A DNA stretch of 11,553 nt from Kocuria sp. (GTDB lineage Bacteria; Actinomycetota; Actinomycetes; Actinomycetales; Micrococcaceae). The position numbers and the translations under genes are program-made. Position 1 is the stretch's first letter; every line of letters begins with the position of its first letter. Below are positions 1 to 5,955 of the stretch, one piece after another. The notes below the pieces were generated by a model, which saw nothing but the letters and a program-made list of their open reading frames with translations, ran no database searches and was not told the origin of the DNA. Location: positions 1 through 11,553 of the forward strand of contig JAKDJD010000059.1 in NCBI GenBank assembly GCA_030454085.1. The letters run 5' to 3'.

Positions 1-80
1 GCGGGGGGTCCCCGCCGCGGACATCCGAACGGGCCGCGCGGACCCGGCGGGGGCCGGTTCCCTCGGGAAGGAACGGGCCC
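1..80. terminator. Two GC-rich hairpins beyond the first gene
   Basis: Two inverted repeats lie downstream of the minus-strand gene that ends at 111. The first is a perfect GCGGGG / CCCCGC hairpin at 1-6 and 10-15. The second has 11-bp arms at 51-61 and 70-80 (GGGCCGGTTCC / GGAACGGGCCC, one mismatch) around an 8-nt loop. Neither is followed by a run of T on either strand, so a role as terminator for the gene at 111-1040, or for a gene off the left edge, is inference from position only. Confidence 0.35.
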
Positions 81-110
81 GCGCCGTGCGCATACCTGGA
101 AGGACGTGGG

Positions 111-1040
111 TCAGCCCTTGGCGTCGGTGTCTCCCGAGGCATTATCGGAAGGTCCATTCACGGAATCACCGTGACCGCCGCCCTTCTTCGGGGAGTCTTC
201 CTCCTTGTCAGCCCCCGCAGGCAGGTCGCCGGCGAGGACCTGGGCCTTCTTCTCCTCCTCGGGATCCTCGAACTTCGGGGCGCGCCCGTCCAGCTGGAGT
301 GAATCGGGGAAGAGCTTGGGTGCTTGTCCGAAGGCTTCCTTCGTCGAATGGATGACCTGGCGCCCCAAGGCCAGGTTCGCTCCCCCGCCGACGACGGCGC
401 CGAGACCGAAAGGCAGGGCACGGCCGAGCAGCGCCCCGGACTGTCGGGCCAGGAAGCGCTTGACGAACATGTTGCGGATCGTTTTGGAGACGCTGAATCC
501 CTTGTCGTCTCCCTTGCCCATCATGAGGCCCCATTTGTTGGAGATCCCCGACGCCCGACCGGACTGTCCGAGAATCTGTTGCATGAGCACCTTGCCGTCG
601 TCGCCCAGCATGAGGGCCATGACCATGGTCCGTGCCTTCTCGGGATCCTCGATGTGGGCCCCGTAGAGTTCGGCCACGGACTGGGCATAAATAGCCGTGC
701 GCTCCAGGTAGCCGCCGACGGCGACGACCGACAGCCCGACCGACGTGGCCGTGCCGATCCCAGGGATGAACGCCGAGGCGCCGACCGCGCCGCCCCCGAC
801 GGTCACGTCCCTCAAGTAGAGGCGCTCGAGGCGGCGAGCGATCTGTTCCGGAGTCTCGTCCGGGTGCTTCTTCCGAAGCTTCTTGATCGAGGTGACGACC
901 ATGGGCCGCTGGACACGCAGAACCGTGTCCAGGGCCTTGTTGAGAGCGGGCTTCGGTTGCCCGTTGTCATCGAATGCATTCTTCATTGCGGAATCAAAGG
1001 GAAACTTCGGTGCCATGTTCACATCTAACCACGTGCTCAT
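111..1040 (-). CDS. Hypothetical Ala/Gly-rich membrane-associated protein (weakly EcsC-like)
   Basis: A 309-aa protein I do not recognise with certainty. Residues 50-75 are basic and helical (SIKKLRKKHPDETPEQIARRLERLYL). A glycine-rich hydrophobic stretch follows at about 80-112, containing FIPGIGTATSVGLSVVAVGG, and a second one lies at 203-226 (ALLGRALPFGLGAVVGGGAN). The last 50 residues are charged and low in complexity (EDPEEEKK, then a Gly/Asp/Ser tail), so they are probably disordered. The two glycine-rich hydrophobic hairpins separated by a polar helical region recall EcsC-family proteins, but this is a shape comparison only. The start is uncertain: ATG 1040 has no good ribosome binding site, but a TAAGAC -10-like box ends 12 nt upstream, which would give a nearly leaderless mRNA; ATG 1016 is the alternative. 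It lies 59 bp downstream of the spermidine-synthase-like gene and could be cotranscribed with it. Confidence 0.7.
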   Translation of the reverse strand: MSTWLDVNMAPKFPFDSAMKNAFDDNGQPKPALNKALDTVLRVQRPMVVTSIKKLRKKHPDETPEQIARRLERLYLRDVTVGGGAVGASAFIPGIGTATSVGLSVVAVGGYLERTAIYAQSVAELYGAHIEDPEKARTMVMALMLGDDGKVLMQQILGQSGRASGISNKWGLMMGKGDDKGFSVSKTIRNMFVKRFLARQSGALLGRALPFGLGAVVGGGANLALGRQVIHSTKEAFGQAPKLFPDSLQLDGRAPKFEDPEEEKKAQVLAGDLPAGADKEEDSPKKGGGHGDSVNGPSDNASGDTDAKG

Positions 1041-1099
1041 CGGGGGTCCACAGGTCTTAGCCGAGAGCGGAGAATCCCGGGCTCAGCGCGCCGAACCCC

Positions 1100-1939
1100 T
1101 CAAGTTCCCAATTCTCGCACGAATTCCTGCGTCTGCAGAGGGTCCAGGACCTCGGCTGGGTGCGGCCCGGCGTCGAGCCACCGACGCTCGAATCCGAGTG
1201 CCCGGTCCACCAGGCCGGGTCCTGCCGCAAGGATCAGGTTTCCTTCACCCTTCCTCCTGATGAGGCCGGCATCGGCCAGCGTCCACGCTCCCGAGGCGAC
1301 GCCGACGCGTGGATCAGAGCTCGCGGCGTCGGCCAGGAACCCTGCCTGTCGGGCGAAGAAGTGCAGGCCGGCGTCGTCGCCCACGTTGACCGCCAGCGCA
1401 CCCCTGGGCGACAAGAGGTCGAGGCACTCCGCGTAGAACTCGCGGCAGGCGAGATGTTCCGGGGAGTCCTTGCCGGCGAAGATGTCGACGACGACCAGGT
1501 CGAACCATTTCCCGCCGTCGAGGCCCGCGGCGGAGGCGAGATGCGGCAGGGAATCCCGTGCATCATCGGTCAGGAGACCCAACCGTGTGCCCTCCGGAAG
1601 TGGCAGTCGGTCCACAACCAGCGAAGGCAGCTCTCTCTCGATATCGACCGCCACTTGGCGCGATCCCGGCCGTGTGGCTTGAATGTACCGGGGAAGAGTC
1701 AGTCCGCCCGCGCCGAGGTGGGCCGCGGTCACCGGCTCGCCGGGCGCCGCGATCGTGTCCACGACGTTTCCGACGCGGCGCAGGTACTCGTAGAAGATGT
1801 TTTCGGGGTGGTCCAGGTCCACGTGGGACTGCTCCGCGCCGCCGATCTCGAGCACAAACCCGCGGTCGCTGAAACCGTCCGGCAGGATTTCCGCGTGCAG
1901 ACCCGAGAAACCGAGGTGAACCCGGTGGCCGCCGCTCAT
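1100..1939 (-). CDS. Spermidine synthase-like protein (class I SAM-fold)
   Basis: A 279-aa protein of the spermidine synthase/fused-MFS-spermidine-synthase-like family. The N-terminus has QSHVDLDHPENIFYEYLRR (about 37-55), the usual entry strand of such proteins. Motif I is HLGAGGLTLPR (74-84), where the nucleotide or decarboxy-SAM binds. An acidic end of strand 2 is at VDIE (98-101), and the DLVVVDIFAG strand is at 147-156. True polyamine synthases carry a second catalytic aspartate just after this last strand (a D-x-x-D-P pattern); here it reads IFAGKDSPEHL, so aminopropyl transfer is doubtful and a different small-molecule transferase role is possible. The start ATG overlaps the stop of the upstream CDF gene by 4 nt (ATGA, 1936-1939), which indicates translational coupling. 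What links the protein to metal export is not known; this pairing may be only an operon of convenience. Family assignment is good, enzymatic function is not. Confidence 0.8.
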   Translation of the reverse strand: MSGGHRVHLGFSGLHAEILPDGFSDRGFVLEIGGAEQSHVDLDHPENIFYEYLRRVGNVVDTIAAPGEPVTAAHLGAGGLTLPRYIQATRPGSRQVAVDIERELPSLVVDRLPLPEGTRLGLLTDDARDSLPHLASAAGLDGGKWFDLVVVDIFAGKDSPEHLACREFYAECLDLLSPRGALAVNVGDDAGLHFFARQAGFLADAASSDPRVGVASGAWTLADAGLIRRKGEGNLILAAGPGLVDRALGFERRWLDAGPHPAEVLDPLQTQEFVRELGT

Positions 1940-2859
1940 ACGATGAATTCTCCCGCCTCGTGCCGGTAGTGGCTCTTGGGCTCAAGCTGGATCGTCGAGT
2001 GGGCGATCGACACCTCGAAATGCTCGGAAATGCAGTTCTGGAGGTCGCAGAGCATCTGGGCGCTCTTCCCGTCCTCAAAGCACCGATCGTCCAGGACGAT
2101 GTGTGCGCTCAGAACGGGGAGATCGGTCGAGATGCGGCTCGCGTGAAGATCGTGGACCTTCACGACCTGCGGGTGGGATTCGAGATGGCGCCGGACCGCG
2201 TCCATATCGAGCCCGGGAGGGGCACTTTCCAGGAGCACGCTGACCGATTCGCGGAGAATGAAGACGGCTCGAGGAATGATCAGGACTCCGATGAGCAGAG
2301 CGACGACGGCGTCGGCCTGCATCCACCCGGTCCACGCGATCACGAGGGCCGAGACGATCACGGCGACGGAACCGAGCGCATCGTTGACGACCTCCAGGAA
2401 TGCCGCCCGCAGGTTGAGGTTCTTCTCGCCCCCGAACAGCACGGCCATCGCGACGATATTTCCGAGCAGCCCGATCGCGCCGAATACGATCAGTTCACGA
2501 TCGGCCACCGGTTGCGGGTCTGAGAAGCGTTGGATCGCTTCGATGACCACCATGATCCCGACGACGATCAGGACTGTCGCCTGAACGGCGGCGACCAGGA
2601 TCTCGACCCTCTTCCACCCCCAGGTCCGGTGCTCCGTGGCAGGCCTGGCGGAGAGCACCGCGGCGCCCAGGGCCATGCCCAGGCCCGCGGCGTCGGTCAG
2701 GACGTGGACGGTGTCGAAGAGCAGCGCGAGGGAACCGGTGAGGACCGCGCCCAGCGCCTGGGCGAGGAAGATCGCGATGGAAATTCCGAACGCGACGGCG
2801 AGCCGGCGCCTCCCTGCACCGGCCCCGTGCTGGTGACCGTGGTCGTGGTGGTTGCCCAT
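1936..2859 (-). CDS. Cation diffusion facilitator family transporter (CzcD/ZitB-like)
   Basis: A CDF proton/divalent-metal antiporter of the inner membrane that exports Zn2+ or a similar ion. The protein has 307 aa from ATG 2859. It opens with a His-rich tail (GNHHDHGHQHG), followed by about six TM helices up to residue 205 and a cytoplasmic C-terminal domain (VHDLHASRI, LSAHIVLDD, HSTIQLEP) typical of the family. The metal-site motif of TM2 is intact (HVLTD, H52 and D56). In TM5 the usual HxxxD reads EVVND (E156 and D160), a form I also recall in other actinobacterial members. I chose ATG 2859 because it follows a GGGGGTG ribosome binding site and begins with the metal-binding tail. The in-frame ATG 2877 is six codons upstream but sits 2 bp from the palindrome with no ribosome binding site. 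The gene is first of a two-gene operon with the spermidine-synthase-like gene (4-nt overlap). Metal-responsive control is likely through the upstream operator. Confidence 0.93.
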   Translation of the reverse strand: MGNHHDHGHQHGAGAGRRRLAVAFGISIAIFLAQALGAVLTGSLALLFDTVHVLTDAAGLGMALGAAVLSARPATEHRTWGWKRVEILVAAVQATVLIVVGIMVVIEAIQRFSDPQPVADRELIVFGAIGLLGNIVAMAVLFGGEKNLNLRAAFLEVVNDALGSVAVIVSALVIAWTGWMQADAVVALLIGVLIIPRAVFILRESVSVLLESAPPGLDMDAVRRHLESHPQVVKVHDLHASRISTDLPVLSAHIVLDDRCFEDGKSAQMLCDLQNCISEHFEVSIAHSTIQLEPKSHYRHEAGEFIV

Positions 2860-2879
2860 CGGAACCCACACCCCCATTC

Positions 2880-2895
2880 ATAAGCATTTGCTTAT
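2880..2895 (-). promoter_or_regulatory. ArsR/SmtB-type operator before the CDF gene
   Basis: A perfect inverted repeat, ATAAGCA-TT-TGCTTAT (7-2-7), in an AT-rich island within otherwise GC-rich DNA. Read on the minus strand, a TAAAAT -10 box occupies 2901-2896 and directly abuts the palindrome, so transcription would start inside it. Binding of a repressor there would block the promoter. The size and base content resemble operators of ArsR/SmtB metal sensors (such as the CzrA, KmtR and SmtB type), which commonly control CDF exporters. The regulator itself is not in the window. The -35 box is unclear; a weak TTCCAC is 18 bp upstream of the -10. Confidence 0.7.
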
Positions 2896-2941
2896 ATTTT
2901 AGCCGAGGGCCCATGGCCGGTGGAAGGGTGTGGCCGTGCTG

Positions 2942-3283
2942 TTATCTCACATCGAACGCGCGGAATTCACCCGTGGGATCGGCGTCCCACCGCTCGACGT
3001 CGCTGACGTGACCCGCCGTGTCTCCCGACGTCAGCGCCGCGTAGAAAGCTTGGACTCCCTCCGAGGGGCCCTCGACGACGACTTCGACGCGCCCGTCCGC
3101 CAGGTTTTCCGCGTATCCGAGCACGTCGTGCTCTTTGGCGACGCCGCGGGCCCACCACCGGAATCCGACGCCCTGGACCCTCCCGGAGACCAGCGCCTCG
3201 AGGCGCGCCTCCGGGAGGTCGACGGCGGCGTCGTCCTCATCCTCTGACTGGCGTCTGCCACGGATGGAGTCCCAAAGTCCCAT
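2942..3283 (-). CDS. acyP: Acylphosphatase
   Basis: A small cytoplasmic enzyme that hydrolyses acyl phosphates such as acetyl phosphate or carbamoyl phosphate. The protein has 113 aa. The family signature is complete: SGRVQGVGFRWWA (33-45) with the phosphate-binding loop and catalytic arginine R42, then GYAENLADGRVEVVVEG (56-72) with catalytic asparagine N60. The enzyme is usually about 90 aa; here some 25 extra residues precede the domain (MGLWDSIRGRRQSEDEDDAA), an acidic and probably flexible extension. The start ATG 3283 is preceded by AGGAG at 3291-3295 with 7-nt spacing. That site overlaps the TAG stop (3294-3296) of the upstream SDR gene, so the two are cotranscribed. The same frame stays open far upstream, but that part is a shadow of the SDR gene. 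Confidence 0.93.
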   Translation of the reverse strand: MGLWDSIRGRRQSEDEDDAAVDLPEARLEALVSGRVQGVGFRWWARGVAKEHDVLGYAENLADGRVEVVVEGPSEGVQAFYAALTSGDTAGHVSDVERWDADPTGEFRAFDVR

Positions 3284-3293
3284 GGTGCAACTC

Positions 3294-3971
3294 CTAGGCC
3301 AGCTGGTCCGTGGCCGGGGCCTCCGCGATGGCTTGGGCGATCGGGGTGTCGCCATCCGTGAAGGGCAGGGCCTTGCGAATGGTCGAGTCGTCGGCCAGCA
3401 CCGCAACCAGAACCCGTGCGACGTTGGCCCGGGAGGCCTTCGCGTCCGAGCGTTCGGTCGTAACGGTGATCTTCCCCGTCGGCTCGTCGAGGGACAGGGC
3501 GGTCGGGCCGACCAGGGTCCAGTCCAGATCGCTTTCGCGCAGGTGCTGGTCCGATTCCGCCTTGGACTGGGCGTAGGCGTAGAAGTCCTCGCTCTCGGGG
3601 ACGCCGTGATCGAAGGACGCGCCCAGGTAGGAGACCATGAGGTAACGCTTGACCCCCGCGGTCTCGGCGGCATCCATCGAACGGTTCGCGGCGTCGCGAT
3701 CGACCTCCCACGTGCGCTGAGGGGCTCCGCCGCCAGCACCGGCCGACCAGATGATCGCGTCGATGTTCTGATCCTTGAAGACCTCGGTCATCTGCTCCGT
3801 CGACAGGTCGGAAATGTCCTTGACCAAAGCGTTGGCGCCGGTTTCCTCGACGTCGGCGACCTGGTCCTGCGAACGGATGATCGACGTGACGGTGTGCCCG
3901 GCCTCGGTCAGCAGGGGTGCGGCCAGGAGCGCGACCTTGCCGTGTCCACCGATGATTCCTACATGTGCCAT
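3294..3971 (-). CDS. NAD(P)H-binding atypical SDR / NmrA-like protein
   Basis: A 225-aa one-domain Rossmann protein of the atypical short-chain dehydrogenase group (NAD(P)H-binding, NmrA/YwnB-like). The nucleotide-binding loop is VGIIGGHGKVALLAAPLL (4-21), a GxxGxxG-type turn; IIR (31-33) is placed to bind the NADP phosphate. DAIIWSAGAGGG (71-82) is the usual mid-domain strand and glycine loop. A YxxxK pair is present at Y133 and K137 in YAQSK. Members serve as redox sensors or small-molecule reductases; the substrate cannot be told. Start ATG 3971 is chosen because AAGGAG lies about 8 nt upstream; a longer open frame to 4151 has no support. It is the first gene of a pair with the acylphosphatase. 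No clear promoter was found on the minus strand upstream. Confidence 0.88.
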   Translation of the reverse strand: MAHVGIIGGHGKVALLAAPLLTEAGHTVTSIIRSQDQVADVEETGANALVKDISDLSTEQMTEVFKDQNIDAIIWSAGAGGGAPQRTWEVDRDAANRSMDAAETAGVKRYLMVSYLGASFDHGVPESEDFYAYAQSKAESDQHLRESDLDWTLVGPTALSLDEPTGKITVTTERSDAKASRANVARVLVAVLADDSTIRKALPFTDGDTPIAQAIAEAPATDQLA

Positions 3972-4069
3972 CTTCGTTCTCCTTCGCTCTGACGAGTGTC
4001 CTTGCTTCTGGTTCAACTGTTCCACACGCCGATCTATGCCCGAAAGGGTGCGTCGGGCGGAATGCCGGG

Positions 4070-4092
4070 GGTGGGGGTTACCCGATTGAGAG
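4070..4092 (+). repeat. Dispersed intergenic repeat, copy 1
   Basis: A 23-bp element of the form GGTGGSGGTTRCC followed by YGATTGRGAG. Copies that differ at only a few positions are at 5762-5784 (plus) and 5839-5861 (minus). This copy reads GGTGGGGGTTACC then CGATTGAGAG. All three lie in non-coding DNA, so it is probably a REP-like or other small mobile repeat. Confidence 0.65.
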
Positions 4093-4215
4093 ATGGTTCC
4101 CGTCGTGGGGTGGCGGGAGACCCAGCGCGCCACCCGCACCAGCCGCACCACCAGCCGTCCGGATCACTCATCGCCCGGGCCATGAAGATGCCGTATTCAA
4201 CCCGTCCGCACCGGA

Positions 4216-4245
4216 TTGGAAGCCCCCGCTCCCCTCTGCTAAAGT
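4216..4245 (+). promoter_or_regulatory. Probable promoter of tRNA-Thr
   Basis: TTGGAA at 4216-4221 and TAAAGT at 4240-4245 with an 18-bp spacer match a housekeeping sigma-70-type promoter. TAAAGT after a pyrimidine-rich spacer is common before stable RNA genes in actinobacteria. Transcription would start near 4252, about 40 nt before the mature tRNA. Confidence 0.5.
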
Positions 4246-4292
4246 GGCTCTCGCGCTGATCGGCGGCCAGGTGCCGCTGTGCTGATGCGCAG

Positions 4293-4365
4293 GCCTCCTT
4301 AGCTCAGTCGGTAGAGCGTTTCCTTCGTAACGAAAAGGTCGCCGGTTCGATTCCGGCAGGGGGCT
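4293..4365 (+). tRNA. tRNA-Thr (CGT anticodon)
   Basis: A 73-nt cloverleaf. The acceptor stem is GCCTCCT with AGGGGGC (one G-T wobble), and the discriminator base is T at 4365. The D stem GCTC/GAGC closes at 4302-4317, the variable loop is AGGTC, and the T arm is GCCGG-TTCGATT-CCGGC. The 7-nt anticodon loop TTCGTAA gives anticodon CGT (4326-4328), reading the threonine codon ACG. CCA is not encoded. The anticodon stem is TTTCC (4319-4323) against CGAAA (4331-4335): four pairs form but the pair next to the loop, position 31 with 39, is C-C. A G at 4331 would restore it. Confidence 0.93.
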
Positions 4366-4372
4366 CTCGTTG

Positions 4373-4408
4373 TGAAGGCCCCGGAACTACTAGGTTCCGG
4401 GGCCTTCA
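4373..4408 (+). terminator. Hairpin terminator after tRNA-Thr
   Basis: A perfect 15-bp stem (TGAAGGCCCCGGAAC at 4373-4387, its complement at 4394-4408) around the loop TACTAG, 7 nt after the tRNA. There is no T run on the plus strand, so it resembles the U-tract-free hairpins often seen in actinobacteria; it may also act in 3' processing. Confidence 0.7.
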
Positions 4409-4550
4409 TGCGTTCCGGCCCTGCACCGGTGGCGCAGCTCGCGCGGCGCTGTGGGATGGGCCGCGTCGGCGTCATCAGCGGAACAACAGGCCGCACCAAG
4501 GCGTTGGGGAGATGAGAGAACAATGTTGTCGAGACAGAGCGAGGTAATCA

Positions 4551-5402
4551 GTGTCCACAGACTTCCACCGCAATGAACGTGCCGCCAATCTCCCTGCGCG
4601 ACTTTCCCGTTCGTGGTTGCTGACATCCGCCATCTCGTTGGAGTCCTACAAGACGAACTACGAGTCCGAAGCCGATTCCGTCATCCTCGACATGGAGGAC
4701 GCCGTCCCGGCCGACCAGAAGGAACAGGCACGCAAGAACGTCGTCGAGGCGTTGGACAACGGAATGCGGGCCTGGGTCCGCATCAACGACATCAACACCG
4801 AGTTCTGGGAGGACGACCTCGCCGCCCTCTCCAAGGCCGAGGGCCTCCGCGGCATCGTGCTCGCCAAGACCGAGCACCCGCACCACGTGACCCGCACGGC
4901 CATGATGTCGCGCGCCGGTACGCCGGTCATCGCCCTGATCGAATCGGCGATCGGCATCGTCAACGCGGTCGACATCGCCAAGGCACCGGGTACGTTCCGT
5001 CTGGCCTTCGGCATGGGCGACTACCGCAAGGACACCGGCATCAGCAATGACCCGATGGCCCTCGCGTACCCGCGCTCCACGCTCGTGGTTGCATCCCGCG
5101 TGGGAGAACTGCCCGGCCCGATCGACGGACCAGCCAACGGTCTCGACGGCCAGGAGCTCCTCGACGCGAGCCGCCAGAGCGCCTCAATGGGCATGACGGG
5201 CAAGCTCACCCTCAACCCTGCCCAGACCGACACGATCAACCACGGCCTGGCGCCCTCCGAGGAAGAAATCTCGTGGGCCCGCGAAATGCTCGAGAGGGAA
5301 GAGGGCGGTGCCGTGCCCAAGGACGGCTCCTATCTCCCCCGTCTGGCGCGCGCCCGCAAGGTGTCCGAGCTCGCCCAGACCTACGGTATGTGGGGTCGCT
5401 GA
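4551..5402 (+). CDS. HpcH/HpaI aldolase / CitE-like lyase family protein
   Basis: A 283-aa TIM-barrel enzyme of the HpcH/HpaI aldolase / citrate lyase beta-like family, which cleaves or forms C-C bonds of acyl-CoA or oxo-acid substrates with Mg2+. VILDMEDAVP (44-53) is the hallmark strand. WVRIND (75-80) carries the substrate-binding arginine. VIALIESAIGIVNA (126-139) contributes the metal ligand E131, and FGMGDYRKDTG (153-163) contributes D157. The family's early glycine loop (usually RSxLFVPG) is replaced by RSWLLTSAISLESY, and the GADDL-type motif reads GMGDYRK, so it belongs to a divergent branch. No genes for citrate lyase alpha or acyl-carrier subunits are nearby, so it is not part of a classical citrate lyase. 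The start is GTG 4551, supported by GAGG with 6-nt spacing. It is monocistronic, ending at a strong terminator. Substrate unknown. Confidence 0.88.
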   Translation: MSTDFHRNERAANLPARLSRSWLLTSAISLESYKTNYESEADSVILDMEDAVPADQKEQARKNVVEALDNGMRAWVRINDINTEFWEDDLAALSKAEGLRGIVLAKTEHPHHVTRTAMMSRAGTPVIALIESAIGIVNAVDIAKAPGTFRLAFGMGDYRKDTGISNDPMALAYPRSTLVVASRVGELPGPIDGPANGLDGQELLDASRQSASMGMTGKLTLNPAQTDTINHGLAPSEEEISWAREMLEREEGGAVPKDGSYLPRLARARKVSELAQTYGMWGR

Positions 5403-5446
5403 TCGAACGACGACGCCGCCCGGCCCGCTCCGGACGACGCCACACC

Positions 5447-5490
5447 AATGCCCCGGCTCCGAACTTCGGAGCCGGGGCATTGCGTTTTCC
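5447..5490 (+). terminator. Strong intrinsic terminator after the CitE-like gene
   Basis: Perfect 17-bp arms (AATGCCCCGGCTCCGAA at 5447-5463 and its complement at 5465-5481) with only one base between them, so the real loop forms within CCGAACTTCGG. The sequence GCGTTTTCC follows and supplies a short T run. It begins 44 bp after the stop codon. Confidence 0.88.
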
Positions 5491-5761
5491 CTGACGTACG
5501 CCGCGCCGGGAGTTGGGTGAGTGCCGCGCCGGGTGGGGCGTTGGGCGTCCGGGCGAGGCGGTGGTTCCGGATGAGGTGGTGGTTCCGAGCGCGCCGGCAA
5601 ATTCGGGTGGGGTTCGCGACGATCGCTCTGCGAGCCACCTGCGCTGCCCCCAGATCCCGCTTCAGACCCGCCTCAGATCCCGCGTTGCGAGGTGGTTGCC
5701 CGATGGGGTGCCGGTTTCCCGCATGTGCGCGCCGTTGGCACCCCTGATTTCGCCCACGTGA

Positions 5762-5784
5762 GGTGGCGGTTACCCGATTGGGAG
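5762..5784 (+). repeat. Dispersed intergenic repeat, copy 2
   Basis: Reads GGTGGCGGTTACC then CGATTGGGAG. It differs from copy 1 at two of 23 positions. It faces copy 3 across 54 bp, so the pair could fold as a long hairpin. Confidence 0.65.
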
Positions 5785-5838
5785 TCATTGGCCGGCCTCA
5801 GGTGGGGGTTAGAGAACCACGTATTGGGGGGCAGATGC

Positions 5839-5861
5839 CTCTCAATCAGGCAACCGCCACC
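5839..5861 (-). repeat. Dispersed intergenic repeat, copy 3 (inverted)
   Basis: On the minus strand it reads GGTGGCGGTTGCC then TGATTGAGAG. It differs from copies 1 and 2 at three positions each. With copy 2 it forms an inverted pair, the arrangement of REPIN-like or small non-autonomous elements. Confidence 0.65.
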
Positions 5862-5955
5862 CAACAGCAGCTCGATACCGGCGGCGTCGTCGACAATCCC
5901 CTCCGGATCAGCACGAAACTGCCACCTCGATCCCGCGCCCCCTCGGCCGAACCGT

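Larger units (their letters stand above)
3972..4292. other. Intergenic region between SDR gene and tRNA
   Basis: No gene in this 321-bp stretch. It must hold the minus-strand promoter of the SDR gene (not identified) and holds the plus-strand promoter of the tRNA near 4216-4245. It also holds one copy of a dispersed repeat at 4070-4092. Just after that copy is an imperfect inverted repeat around 4095-4122 (GGTTCCCG facing CGGGAGACC). Short frames here have no ribosome binding site or recognisable product. Confidence 0.6.
5482..5955. other. Gene-free, repeat-rich intergenic region
   Basis: No credible gene in about 470 bp between the terminator and the end of the ABC ATPase gene. Frames that cross it are open only because of the GC content. 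It holds at least eight relatives of a GAGGTGGNGGTT motif: plus strand near 5554, 5573, 5604, 5689, 5760 and 5799; minus strand near 5839-5861 and 5911-5930. CAGATCCCGC is repeated directly at 5651 and 5674. An 8-bp perfect inverted repeat, GGGGTGCC / GGCACCCC, is at 5705-5712 and 5737-5744. Confidence 0.6.

Noticed and set aside
2942..3739. 265-codon acylphosphatase with a long N-terminal fusion
   Set aside because: The upstream half is an Arg/Pro-rich shadow of the SDR gene; AGGAG before ATG 3283 gives the true start.
3135..3992. 285-codon open frame on the plus strand
   Set aside because: It lies antisense to the well-supported SDR and acylphosphatase genes, has no ribosome binding site and a composition typical of a shadow frame.
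5381..5788. Minus-strand frame through the citE terminator
   Set aside because: It reads through a perfect 17-bp terminator hairpin and degenerate repeats; low-complexity Arg-rich product.
5554..5930. Possible CRISPR array from the repeated GAGGTGG motif
   Set aside because: Spacing and orientation are irregular, copies are degenerate, and no cas genes are present.
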